Below, piece after piece: positions 44,946 through 52,729 of a stretch of DNA of 64,000 nucleotides. Under the pieces are notes generated by a model that searched no databases, was not told where the DNA came from, and saw only the letters and a list, made by a program, of their open reading frames with translations. This DNA comes from CAIKMD01 sp963803265 (GTDB lineage: Bacteria > Pseudomonadota > Alphaproteobacteria > ATCC43930 > CGMCC-115725): positions 173,351 to 237,350 of the forward strand of contig CAWDLZ010000013.1 in NCBI GenBank assembly GCA_963803265.1, in the 5' to 3' direction. Numbering within the stretch: the first letter of the stretch is position 1; every line of letters starts with the position of its first letter. Both the position numbers and the translations under genes were made by a program.

Positions 44946-45526
44946 AACGCAACAATCCGAGCGTTCGCGCCATGTGGCTTGCGCTTGCACTGGTTCTTTG
45001 TTGTGGCGTCGCGAAATCCGAAACGGTTGCACATAGACGGGCTCAGTTGGTCGCGCACCCGCAGCTTCTGGCGCGAGCCATTGGGCAATTAGGCGACAGA
45101 ACCTTTCTTGTCGATATCGCCGATGGACCATTGAAGTCGGTATCGCGGAAAAAGCTGCTCAATCGCACCTTGGATATTCGTTGCATGAAAGGCTGCAGCG
45201 GGAAAGTTGCCTATCACGAGGATTTCGTCCAACCGCCTCTGGGCGTCTTTAGGCTTTCGGACCTCGCCAGCCAGTTCGTCATCCTATCGGTGGGTGGCAG
45301 CGCTTATTTCGTTCGCGTTTACGATGTCGGCGGTCCAGGGATAAAAAAGATTTTCGACGAAGGAACGAAGGCCCCGCCGCAATTCACCTACGGTGCCGAT
45401 GGCGCCCTCACGATTTTGACAACCGATGGTAATAATGTGACCCACAGATGGAAGTGGAACGGGACGGAGTATCAGGGCGAGGACGGCGCCGGGGTCAAGT
45501 ACCCCAGCGACCCCGAGAAAAAGTGA
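44942..45526 (+). CDS. Secreted protein coupled to the portal tip; candidate periplasmic immunity protein
   Basis: A 194-residue protein with a signal peptide (MWLALALVLCCGVAKS) followed by a mostly beta domain with two Cys (IRCMKGCSGKVAYHE) that may form a disulfide. Its ATG overlaps the corrected stop of the portal-transglycosylase gene (ATGA), so the two are made together. A periplasmic address is what an inhibitor of a peptidoglycan lytic enzyme needs. No family is recognised; the immunity role is inference from position and export. Confidence 0.6.
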   Translation: MKRNNPSVRAMWLALALVLCCGVAKSETVAHRRAQLVAHPQLLARAIGQLGDRTFLVDIADGPLKSVSRKKLLNRTLDIRCMKGCSGKVAYHEDFVQPPLGVFRLSDLASQFVILSVGGSAYFVRVYDVGGPGIKKIFDEGTKAPPQFTYGADGALTILTTDGNNVTHRWKWNGTEYQGEDGAGVKYPSDPEKK

Positions 45527-45540
45527 TCCACGGCTGATCG

Positions 45541-46767
45541 GCCTATTGGGACAGCATCAACGCCGGCGACACGGGCGAGCGGCGGCACGCCAAGTTCGTG
45601 CCCGGCGGCGTCGCCAAGACCTTCATCCCGACGCGCGAGCCGGCGCTGAAAGACGTGTTCGACGAGTGGCTGGCGCGGGTCGTCTGCTTCGCGTTCTCGA
45701 TCCCGCCGACCCCGTTCGTGCAGCAGACCAATCGCGCGACCGCGGACACGGCGCAAGAGGCGGCGCTGACCGAAGGCTTGGTGCCGCTGCAGAACTGGGT
45801 GAAGGGGCTCGTGGACGGCGTGCTCGCGGAGGAGTTCGCCGCGCCCGATCTGGAATTCGCGTGGAGCGCGGACAAGGCGGCCGACCCGGCCGACATCGCC
45901 AAGATCGCGACCTCTTACGTCGCCTCGGGGATCAAGACGGTGAACGAGGTGCGGGGCGAGTTGGGCCTGCCGCCGGTGCCGGGCGGCGACCGCGCGGTGT
46001 TCGTGACCGCGCAAGGGCCGGTCGGGCTCGAGGGCGAAGCACCTGACGTGCGAAGCCAAACAAAGACCGATGGCGCGGGCAGCGCGGAGGAGCTCGCGCG
46101 CCTCAATCCCAATCACTATGGGCCTGGACCGAAGGGCGGCCAGTTCGCGCCGAGCGGCGAAGGCGGCGATGGTCTCGGCGGCGACGAGGATAGCGGGGAT
46201 GATGCGGACGACGGCGGCGCTTCCGACGACAGCGACGACGACGACGATCAAACCGACGATGACAGCGCAGCTTCGCCCGAGCAGGTCGCGCAGGAGGAAG
46301 AAGAGGAGGATAATCTCCTCGATCCTAATGCGGTGGCGCAAGCGTCATGGAATGCACAGATCAACGCGTTGCGTCAGGTCGATCCCAATAACCCGGCGCT
46401 CGCCTATGTAGCGCCGCCGGGCTGGGTGCCGAGCGGAGCCGAACTCGCCAACCTTAACGCCACGATCCAAGCCGCCGCCATTCAGCGCGTCACTGATGCC
46501 GTCATGCCGGGAGGCGTGCCGATCGGTGAGGAGGGAAGCAGCCCAAATGTTCGCGAGCTTCCCGGTGGCCTTGAAGCCGCACAGAACTTGTTCGATTATA
46601 TACGGGTTGGAGGAACCGTCACCCCGAGTAGCGGTCCCGGTGTCACCGTGGTCGAACTTCCTGGGGGCGGCAGCTATGTGACTTTCCGGCCGGAATCGGA
46701 TAGCGATTCACCAGCGATAGATTTCAATGTGCCCGGTGTGACATTCAAGAGAATCCATTTTCCGTGA
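45541..46767 (+). pseudogene. Start-less portal C-terminal half with an alternative toxin-like tip (silent cassette)
   Basis: It begins inside the portal reading frame at residue ~276, with a stop codon two codons upstream (45535-45537) and no proper start (an internal GTG at 45598 is possible). The portal part to 46020 is nearly identical to the complete gene. The linker NPNHYGPGPKGGQFAPSGEG is kept, then an Asp/Glu-rich stretch. The last ~90 residues form a different tip: ELPGGLEAAQNLFDYIRVGG, VVELPGGGSYVTFRPESDSD, and IDFNVPGVTFKRIHFP at the end. This GG-x-xxA-xxLF ... R-x-S ... PxID-xx-PG ... KIHF pattern is the one seen at the ends of many polymorphic toxins (recalled family pattern, not searched). 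Confidence 0.75.
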
Positions 46768-46803
46768 GCATCAGAGCAGAACCCCGTTCGAGGAGTAATC
46801 GCG

Positions 46804-46998
46804 ATGGCCGGTGAACAACCAAGTTCCGCAACCGATAAGGAATGGAGCCAAAGCATTGCCCAATTGGTGGCTGATTCGCTTGTGAGAGCAAAGCTCATCG
46901 ATCAAAGCGATTTCGACCGTGCGGTTGCTATAGCTGCGCAGGATATATACGTCCGCCTGGCGATGCAGGATCGTCCGGGCGCATCAAAGACGGATTAG
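46804..46998 (+). CDS. Small immunity-like protein, unit 1
   Basis: A 64-residue protein: EWSQSIAQLVADSLVRAKLI, then DQSDFDRAVAIAAQDIYVRL and DRPG. CGAGGAG precedes the ATG. It is the first of three paralogous units directly downstream of the alternative tip. Small, acidic, cytosolic and repeated, it looks like an immunity gene array. The family is not recognised. Confidence 0.55.
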   Translation: MAGEQPSSATDKEWSQSIAQLVADSLVRAKLIDQSDFDRAVAIAAQDIYVRLAMQDRPGASKTD

Positions 46999-47025
46999 AG
47001 CGAAATCGTTCAAAGAGAGGGCGCG

Positions 47026-47256
47026 GTGTCTACCAAGCCTTTTGCCAGATATACCCCCGACCCGGAGTGGAGCCGAAGCATTGCCCAATTCGTAATCGCC
47101 GGGATGGTGACGGCGAAGCTCTTACCTAAAAGCGATTTCGCTCATACCGCCGCTGTTGCTGCGGAGGAGATTTACGCTCGCCTGACGACGCGAGACCGTC
47201 CTAAAGTGCCGGCCGATCGGGATTCGAGCGGAGCCGCCGAGACGGAGTGGAGCTAA
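47026..47256 (+). CDS. Small immunity-like protein, unit 2
   Basis: A 76-residue paralogue of unit 1 (EWSRSIAQFVIAGMVTAKLL, DFAHTAAVAAEEIYARLTTR, DRPK) starting at GTG 47026 behind AAAGAGAGGG. Its C-terminus runs into the beginning of a third unit (TEWS) and stops at TAA 47254-47256. At the matching position unit 1 has CAA (Gln), so a C-to-T change may have cut an originally longer two-unit protein. Confidence 0.5.
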   Translation: MSTKPFARYTPDPEWSRSIAQFVIAGMVTAKLLPKSDFAHTAAVAAEEIYARLTTRDRPKVPADRDSSGAAETEWS

Positions 47257-47259
47257 GCG

Positions 47260-47403
47260 ATGGCGCCGTTGGTGGCAAATGGATTGCTGCAGGCAAAATT
47301 GATTTCTCCGAGCGGTTTCGACCGCGCGCTTGCAATTGCCGCGGAGGAGATTTTCGTCCATCTGATTACGCGGGACTATCCCGGCACCGAGAACGATCAC
47401 TAA
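47260..47403 (+). CDS. Small immunity-like protein, unit 3 (N-terminally truncated)
   Basis: A 47-residue reading frame, in the same frame as unit 2 and directly after its stop: MAPLVANGLLQAKLISPSGF, DRALAIAAEEIFVHLITRD. It matches units 1 and 2 over the helical core but lacks the EWS start, which lies before the stop codon of unit 2. It may be a re-initiated short protein or the lost second half of unit 2. Confidence 0.4.
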   Translation: MAPLVANGLLQAKLISPSGFDRALAIAAEEIFVHLITRDYPGTENDH

Positions 47404-47404
47404 G

Positions 47405-47683
47405 GCCCGCGCCGGCCTATCAGCAGATTTTGAAGGGCATGCCGGCGGTCGATTACACCGCCGACGAGCTGATCTACGCGCCGCGCAACGCGCGCATCCA
47501 CAAGGCCTATGGCTTCTCGCCGGTGGAGCAGGTGCAGATGAGCGTCTCGATCGCGCTGCGCCGGCAGATCTATCAGCTTCAATATTACACCGAGGGCAAC
47601 ATCCCCGAGGCGTTGATCGGCGTGCCCGAGACCTGGAACCCGGATCAGATCAGGCAGTTCCAAGCCTATTGGGACAGCATCAA
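47405..47683 (+). repeat. Orphan portal fragment (repeat of 43429-43707)
   Basis: A 279-bp copy of the portal segment (YQQILKGMPAVDYTADELIY to FQAYWDSI), beginning 2 nt after the stop of unit 3. It ends exactly with the 20-bp word that begins the cassette at 45541. It has no start codon and runs into non-portal sequence. It cannot make a product but offers homology to the portal gene. Confidence 0.9.
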
Positions 47684-47710
47684 GTGTAATCGTCAGGCGC
47701 TCCGCCGTTG

Positions 47711-47825
47711 TTTCGCTTCGCACGGCGGCTCGGCCCTGAAGGCTCGGGCCTCGCCTGTGCTACGCATTTCTTTCGCTTCGCACGACGGCTCGGCCGTGAA
47801 GGCTCGGGCCTCACCTGTGCCACGC
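47711..47825. repeat. Tandem direct repeat of a 55-bp hairpin element
   Basis: 47711-47765 and 47771-47825 are near-identical. Each has a core of the form CTCGGCCCTGAA...CTCGGGCCTC that folds on itself, and outer arms GCTTCGCAC / GTGCTACGC or GTGCCACGC. The same core reappears at 54853-54923 with different arms. The repeats fill the gap between the orphan portal fragment and the protease gene, where there is no coding sequence. Confidence 0.75.
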
Positions 47826-47850
47826 GAGGCGCCCTGGGGCGCCTTTTTTA
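47826..47850 (+). terminator. Intrinsic terminator before the protease gene
   Basis: GGCGCC - CTGG - GGCGCC (47828-47843) followed by six T. It separates the portal/cassette block from the protease-capsid block. Antitermination or read-through would be needed for one continuous late transcript. Confidence 0.75.
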
Positions 47851-47877
47851 TTGCCCGCAAGGAAAGAGAGGGACGCG

Positions 47878-48723
47878 ATGAAAGTCTTCCTGCCGATCCA
47901 CAAGATCGACCAGGCGCAGCGCATGGTCTTCGGCTACGCCACCACCGAGGCGCTCGATGCCCATGGCGAGGTGGTCAAGCGCGCCGCGATCGAGGCGGCG
48001 CTGCCCGATTACATGCGCTTCGCCAATATCCGCGAGATGCACCAGCTCTCGGCCGTGGGCGTCGCCAAGGAGGCCGATCTCGACGACAAGGGCCTGCACC
48101 TCGCCGCCAAGGTGGTCGATGACGACGCCTGGGCCAAGGTGCGCGAGGGCGTCTATAAGGGCTTCTCGATCGGCGGGCGGGTGACGACGCGCGATCCCGC
48201 CGACCGCACCATCATCACCGGCATCGAGCTGCACGAGATCAGTCTCGTCGATCGCCCCGCCAACCCGCAAGCGTTGATCGAGACCTATAAGGTGTGGGAC
48301 CGCGAGGCCGCCGAGAAGATGGGCGCGCGCAACAGCCGGGCCGATCTCGCGCTCATCCAGGCGGTTCACGACCACGCAGTGGCGCTCGGCGCGTCTTGCC
48401 CGGGCGCCGACGACGCGCCCGACGACAACGATGCCGAGGACATCGAGGACGCGGCCGCGACCGATAATCTCGCGAAGCGCGCCGTGCTGGTAAAGCTCGC
48501 GCGGATTTCCGACCGCATGGCGGCCTTGGCCCAGACCGTCGCCGAGCAGGGCCGGCTGCTGCGCCGTCTCGCCGATGAGCCGGCGCCGCCCAAGCACGCT
48601 TCCGCCCGCGCGATCGAGAAATCGCGCGACGGCGCCTTCGAAGCCGAGGACGCAGGCCCCGAGACCGCGCTCGACGCGATCAAGAAGGCGCACCGCAATC
48701 CCATCCGTCTCGGCCTCGGGTAG
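47878..48723 (+). CDS. HK97-type prohead protease
   Basis: A 281-residue protein. The N-terminal ~150 residues have the U35-like protease pattern (QRMVFGYATTEALDAHGEVV, ANIREMHQLSAVGVA with the catalytic-type His, GVYKGFSIGGRVTTRD with the Ser, and ELHEISLVDRPANP). The C-terminal part is a charged helical region that could serve as scaffold. It matures the capsid before DNA filling. GAGAGGGA lies just upstream of the ATG. It is followed by the capsid gene. Confidence 0.87.
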   Translation: MKVFLPIHKIDQAQRMVFGYATTEALDAHGEVVKRAAIEAALPDYMRFANIREMHQLSAVGVAKEADLDDKGLHLAAKVVDDDAWAKVREGVYKGFSIGGRVTTRDPADRTIITGIELHEISLVDRPANPQALIETYKVWDREAAEKMGARNSRADLALIQAVHDHAVALGASCPGADDAPDDNDAEDIEDAAATDNLAKRAVLVKLARISDRMAALAQTVAEQGRLLRRLADEPAPPKHASARAIEKSRDGAFEAEDAGPETALDAIKKAHRNPIRLGLG

Positions 48724-48830
48724 AGCGGCGCCGTTTTTTCGTAACTTTCCCCCAGCCCCGCGTAGCACGGCCCAATCGCCGATCCAGCGATTCGGCGTCG
48801 TGCGAAGCTATTTCAAGAACGGAGTTCATC

Positions 48831-50336
48831 ATGACTGTCGAATCGCTAAAGACCTTGGCCGCCTTCAAGGCGGCGCAGCAATCGCCGATGTCCGATCCGC
48901 TCTACGCGCTGTTGCGCAAGAGCAGCACCTATGCCGAGAGCAGCTCGGCGACCTCGGGCCTCACCTTCTACGATCTCGAGCCGGGCGCGAAGCTGCTCTT
49001 TCCGGTGCTGACCCCATTGCGCAACGACATCCCGCGCGTCACGGGCAAGGGCGGCATCCAGGCGAATTGGCGGGCCATCACCGGCATCAATACCGCCGCG
49101 GTGCGCGCGGGGATTTCCGCCGGCAACCGCGGTGGCGTGATCGCGGTGACGACCGCCGATTACAACGCGGTCTATAAAGGCATCGGCCTCGAGGCCAATG
49201 TCGATTTCGAGGCGGTCTATGCCGGCCAGGGCTTCGACGATCTGCGCGCGGTCGCGGCGCAGACCTTGCTCGAATCCCTGATGCTGCAGGAAGAGCAGAT
49301 CATCCTCGCCGGCAATGCCGGCCTCGCGCTGGGCACCACGCCGACGCCTTCGCTCAGCGCGTCGGCCTCGGGCGGAAGCCTCGCCACAAGCACGCTCAGC
49401 GTGATCGCCGTCGCCTTGACCCTCGACGGCCTCATCAACTCGACCATCGCGGGCGGCATCCCCGGCCAGATCAATCGCACCAATGCCGACGGCTCGAGCG
49501 ACACTTTCGGCGGCGGCTCTGCCAAGAAGTCGGCCAACGCCACGGTCTCGGTCACCGGCTCCACCGGGTCGGTGGCGGCGACGGTCGCGCAAGTGCCGGG
49601 CGCGGTGGGCTATGCCTGGTTCTGGGGCGCCGCGTCCTCCGAGGTGCTGGGCGCGATCACGACGATCAACAGCGTCTCGATCACCGCCGCGGCCGCGGGC
49701 ACGCAAACCGCCGCCTCGCTGGGGACGGCCGATAACAGCCAGAACGCGCTCGTCTTCGATGGGCTGCTCACCCAAGCCTGCAACAGCAGCTTGAACGCCT
49801 ATTTCGCGGCGCAGCCCACCGGCACCGTCGGCACGGGCACGCCGCTCACCGCCGACACCGAGGGCGGCATCGTCGAGTTCGACACCGCGCTCAAGTCGTT
49901 CTGGGACAATTACCGCCTGTCGCCGACCACGATCTACGTCTCGTCGCAGGAGATGCTCAATCTCCACAAGAAGATCCTGCAAGGCGGCACGACCACGGCG
50001 TCGCGCTTCGTCTTCAGCGCCGATCAGGGCGCGGTGCTGGGCGGCATGGCGGTGCGCAGCTACCTCAACAAGTTCAGCATGTCGGGCGCGGTCGAAATCC
50101 CGATCAAGCTGCACCCGAACATGCCGCCGGGCACGGTGCTGTTCTTCACGAAGACGCTGCCTTATCCGCTCTCCAACGTGCCCAACACGGTGCAGATCCG
50201 GACGCGCAGCGAGTATTACCAGATCGAGTGGCCGCCGCGCGCGCGCCGCTACGAATACGGCGTCTATGCCGACGAAGTGCTGCAGAACTACGCGCCCTTC
50301 GCCTTCGGCGCGATCACCAATATCGGCAACGGGTGA
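48831..50336 (+). CDS. Major capsid protein with an inserted Ig-like/low-complexity region
   Basis: A 501-residue protein. The N-terminal arm (MTVESLKTLAAFKAAQQSPM) and the regions VFDGLLTQACNSSLNAYFAA, SPTTIYVSSQEMLNLHKKIL and YYQIEWPPRARRYEYGVYAD fit the HK97-fold capsid group of GTA-like phages. Residues ~210-300 are Ser/Thr/Ala/Gly-rich and look like a surface insertion domain (TVSVTGSTGSVAATVAQVPG). It is longer than most capsid proteins because of that insertion. The gene follows the protease by 107 nt. Confidence 0.82.
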   Translation: MTVESLKTLAAFKAAQQSPMSDPLYALLRKSSTYAESSSATSGLTFYDLEPGAKLLFPVLTPLRNDIPRVTGKGGIQANWRAITGINTAAVRAGISAGNRGGVIAVTTADYNAVYKGIGLEANVDFEAVYAGQGFDDLRAVAAQTLLESLMLQEEQIILAGNAGLALGTTPTPSLSASASGGSLATSTLSVIAVALTLDGLINSTIAGGIPGQINRTNADGSSDTFGGGSAKKSANATVSVTGSTGSVAATVAQVPGAVGYAWFWGAASSEVLGAITTINSVSITAAAAGTQTAASLGTADNSQNALVFDGLLTQACNSSLNAYFAAQPTGTVGTGTPLTADTEGGIVEFDTALKSFWDNYRLSPTTIYVSSQEMLNLHKKILQGGTTTASRFVFSADQGAVLGGMAVRSYLNKFSMSGAVEIPIKLHPNMPPGTVLFFTKTLPYPLSNVPNTVQIRTRSEYYQIEWPPRARRYEYGVYADEVLQNYAPFAFGAITNIGNG

Positions 50337-50413
50337 TCCTCGTTCACCCTCTCCTCCCAATGGGAGGAGAGGGAAGGGAGAGCAGGGCCAATGAAGACAA
50401 GGGGACTTATGTG

Positions 50414-50978
50414 ATGGCCACCGGCGATCTCACCACCATCGCGGACGTGAAGGCGTATCTCTCGCCGCCCTTGACGACGACGAGCGACGACACGTTGCTG
50501 CAAAGCCTCGTCACCGCGGCGAGCCAGTTCATTCAGAGCTGGCTCAACCGCACCATCGCTGAAGCCTCCTATGCCGACACGCGCAACGGCACCGGCGGCA
50601 CGCGACTCTTCTTGCGCAACCGGCCGGTGACCGCGGTGTCGTCGCTGACGATCGACGGCGTCGCGATCGCGCCTTCCAATCCGCCGCCCTTAGGCGCCGG
50701 CTATCTCTTCGACGACGGCTCCATTTATCTCGTCGGCCGGATATTCGCGAAGGGCGCGCAGAACGTGCGGATCGCCTACACCGCGGGCTTTGCCGCGACG
50801 CCGCCCGAGCTGGCGCAGGCCTGCATCGAAGCTCGTCGCCCTGCGCTACAAGGAGCGCGACCGCATCGGCCAGGCCTCGAAGACCCTCGGCGGCGAGGTG
50901 GTGGCGTTCCAGCAAAAGGACATGCCGGCCGACGTCGCCACCTTGCTCGATCAATACCGCAATTTGGTGCCGGTGTGA
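50414..50978 (+). pseudogene. Head-tail connector (gp6-like), frameshifted near the C-terminus
   Basis: MATGDLTTIADVKAYLSPPL starts a typical connector (SLVTAASQFIQSWLNRTIAE; NRPVTAVSSLTIDG; VRIAYTAGFAATPPELAQAC). A +1 shift near 50830 is needed to continue with LVALRYKERDRIGQASKTLG and the normal end LLDQYRNLVPV. Without it the protein would be ~187 residues, the expected size. The last codons overlap the GTG start of the next gene. Confidence 0.82.
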
Positions 50979-51454
50979 GCGCGATCCGCCTCGATATCCT
51001 CGGCGCGGACACGGTTGCGGCGAGGCTCGCCGGCCTGCCGGCCGGCTTGCGCCAGCGCGTCGGAGGCGCGCTCGATACGCTGTCGCAGGCGCTCTATGCG
51101 CGCGTCCTGGAAAAATTGAGCGGCGAGGTGGTGAAGCCGGGCAGCGGCCGGCTCGCCGCCAGCATCGAGCGCGACACCGACGGGCTCTCGGCCAGCGTCG
51201 GGTTCGATCCCGCTACGGTGCCTTATGGCGCGGCGCTCGAATTCGGGGCGAGCATCCCGGCCCAGTTGATCGAGGCCAAGAACGCGAAGGCGCTCGCTTT
51301 CGCGGTCGGCGGCCAGATGGTTTTCGCCAAGCGCGCGATGCATCCCGCTTTTACCCTGCCGGAGCATTCCTTCCTGCGCTCGGCGCTCGCCGAGATGGCG
51401 CCCGACATCCTGGCCGGCATCGACGCGGCCGTCGCCGAGGCGGTGAGCCCATGA
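50975..51454 (+). CDS. HK97 gp10-like / minor tail-completion protein
   Basis: A 159-residue protein starting GTG 50975 inside the stop of the connector gene. SAIRLDILGADTVAARLAGL, then TLSQALYARVLEKLSGEVVK, SGRLAASIERDTDG and YGAALEFGASIPAQLIE are the usual segments of the gp10-like head closure family. It ends EHSFLRSALAEMAPDILAGI and overlaps the next gene by 4 nt. Confidence 0.8.
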   Translation: MSAIRLDILGADTVAARLAGLPAGLRQRVGGALDTLSQALYARVLEKLSGEVVKPGSGRLAASIERDTDGLSASVGFDPATVPYGAALEFGASIPAQLIEAKNAKALAFAVGGQMVFAKRAMHPAFTLPEHSFLRSALAEMAPDILAGIDAAVAEAVSP

Positions 51455-51876
51455 TCCGCGAGCCGATTTACGAAGCGCTTTTCGCGCTCGTCTCGGGCTC
51501 GGCGAGTTTCGCGACGGCGAGCCGGCGTCTCCGGCATTGGAGCGATGTCGGCGCGGCCGAGCAGCCCGCTCTCTTCATGGCGCAGAAAAGCGAGACCGCC
51601 GAGGAGCGGGCGCCGCTACCGGTGAAGTGGCGCGCGATGGTCGATTTTTACGTCTATGCCCAGGCGCCCGACGAGCTGACCGCGCCCGCGATCGCGCTGA
51701 ACCCGCTCATCGACGCGATCGAGGCGGCGCTCGCGCCGCCCGCCTCGTCGAACGTCCAGACGCTCGGCGGCCTCGTCAGCCACGCCTGGATCGCCGGCAA
51801 GATCGAAACCGACGAAGGCGTGCTCGGCGGCCAGGCGGTCGCGATCGTGCCCATCGAGATTCTCGTCAGCGGGTAA
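51451..51876 (+). CDS. DUF3168 tail-completion protein
   Basis: A 141-residue protein: REPIYEALFALVSGSASFAT, RLRHWSDVGAAEQPALFMAQ, WRAMVDFYVYAQAPDELTAP, and IVPIEILVSG at the end. The DUF3168 family joins the tail to the connector in siphoviruses. The start overlaps the preceding stop (ATGA); the next gene begins 20 nt downstream. Confidence 0.82.
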   Translation: MIREPIYEALFALVSGSASFATASRRLRHWSDVGAAEQPALFMAQKSETAEERAPLPVKWRAMVDFYVYAQAPDELTAPAIALNPLIDAIEAALAPPASSNVQTLGGLVSHAWIAGKIETDEGVLGGQAVAIVPIEILVSG

Positions 51877-51896
51877 TTCACTCAGGAGGAACTGCC

Positions 51897-52634
51897 ATGT
51901 TTGCTTTCGGCTCGGGCGTGCTCATGGGCTTGCGCACCGACATCGCCAACGCGACGCCGGTCAATTTCGGCCTCATCCAGGAGGTGCTGCTCGATTTGCA
52001 ATTCACCTCGAAGGAGCTTTACGGCCAGTACCAGTTTCCGGTCGCGGTCGCGCGCGGCCAAGGCAAGGCGACCGGCAAGGCCAAGATGGCGCAGGTCTCC
52101 GGCCTCGCCTTCAACAATCTCTTCTTCGGCGCCAGCGTCGCCTCGGGCCAGCTCGCCACCGCTTACGGCGAGGCGCAGACCGTGCCCTCGTCATCGCCCT
52201 ACACGGTCTCCGCGACCAACGCCGCGACCTGGGCCGACGATTACGGCGCGGTTTATGCCGCGACCGGCCTGCCGCTCGCGAAGGTGGCGAGCGCGCCCGC
52301 CGCCGGCCAATACAGCGTCGCCTCGGGCGTCTATACCTTCAACTCGGCGGACGCGGGCAAGGGCGTCCTGCTCTCTTATACCTACACAGTCTCGGGCGCG
52401 GGCCAGCAATTCACCCTCGCCAATCCGCCGATGGGCACGACGCCGAGCTTCCAGGCGCAGCTCTATACGAGCTTCCAGGGCAAGCCCGCCAACGTGAAGC
52501 TCTTCAACTGCGTCTCCTCGAAGCTCAGCTTCGCGACCAAGCTCGAGGACTTCACCATCCCCGAGATCGATTTCGACATCTTCGCCGACGCCGCCGGCAA
52601 CGTGCTGCAATGGTCCTTCGCGGAGGCGTCGTGA
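51897..52634 (+). CDS. Major tail tube protein
   Basis: A 245-residue protein behind CAGGAGGA. The start MFAFGSGVLMGLRTDIANAT and segments VLLDLQFTSKELYGQYQFPV, AKMAQVSGLAFNNLFFGAS, and near the end LSFATKLEDFTIPEIDFDIF fit tail tube proteins of this phage group. Residues ~100-180 form a separate Ser/Ala/Tyr-rich insert (YTVSATNAATWADDYGAVYA), probably a surface domain. Confidence 0.78.
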   Translation: MFAFGSGVLMGLRTDIANATPVNFGLIQEVLLDLQFTSKELYGQYQFPVAVARGQGKATGKAKMAQVSGLAFNNLFFGASVASGQLATAYGEAQTVPSSSPYTVSATNAATWADDYGAVYAATGLPLAKVASAPAAGQYSVASGVYTFNSADAGKGVLLSYTYTVSGAGQQFTLANPPMGTTPSFQAQLYTSFQGKPANVKLFNCVSSKLSFATKLEDFTIPEIDFDIFADAAGNVLQWSFAEAS

Positions 52635-52651
52635 ACTTACGGCGCGCTTCG

Positions 52652-52712
52652 CACGCCTGCGCCAACCCTGCTCGCGCGACCTAGGTTGGCTAGGCGGTGG
52701 TCGCGCGAGCAG
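52652..52712. repeat. Compound interleaved palindrome, copy 1
   Basis: Arm a GCCAACC (52661-52667), arm b CTGCTCGCGCGACC (52668-52681), arm a' GGTTGGC (52684-52690), arm b' GGTCGCGCGAGCAG (52699-52712). The b/b' match is 14 of 14. The order a-b-a'-b' interleaves the two inverted repeats, so an RNA copy could form either hairpin or an H-type pseudoknot. It fills the gap between the tail tube gene and the chaperone gene. Confidence 0.8.
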
Positions 52713-52729
52713 AAAACCACGGAGCGAAA

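Noticed and set aside
47711..47825. The tandem 55-bp repeat as a possible CRISPR array
   Set aside because: Only two units with a 5-bp gap, internal hairpins and no spacer pattern or cas gene.
48722..48830. GGCGCCGTTTTTT after the protease gene as a terminator
   Set aside because: The stem is only a short self-complementary GGCGCC without a proper loop; not convincing.
48846..50360. 504-residue minus-strand frame opposite the capsid gene
   Set aside because: Arg/Gly-rich shadow of the capsid reading frame without motifs or ribosome-binding site.
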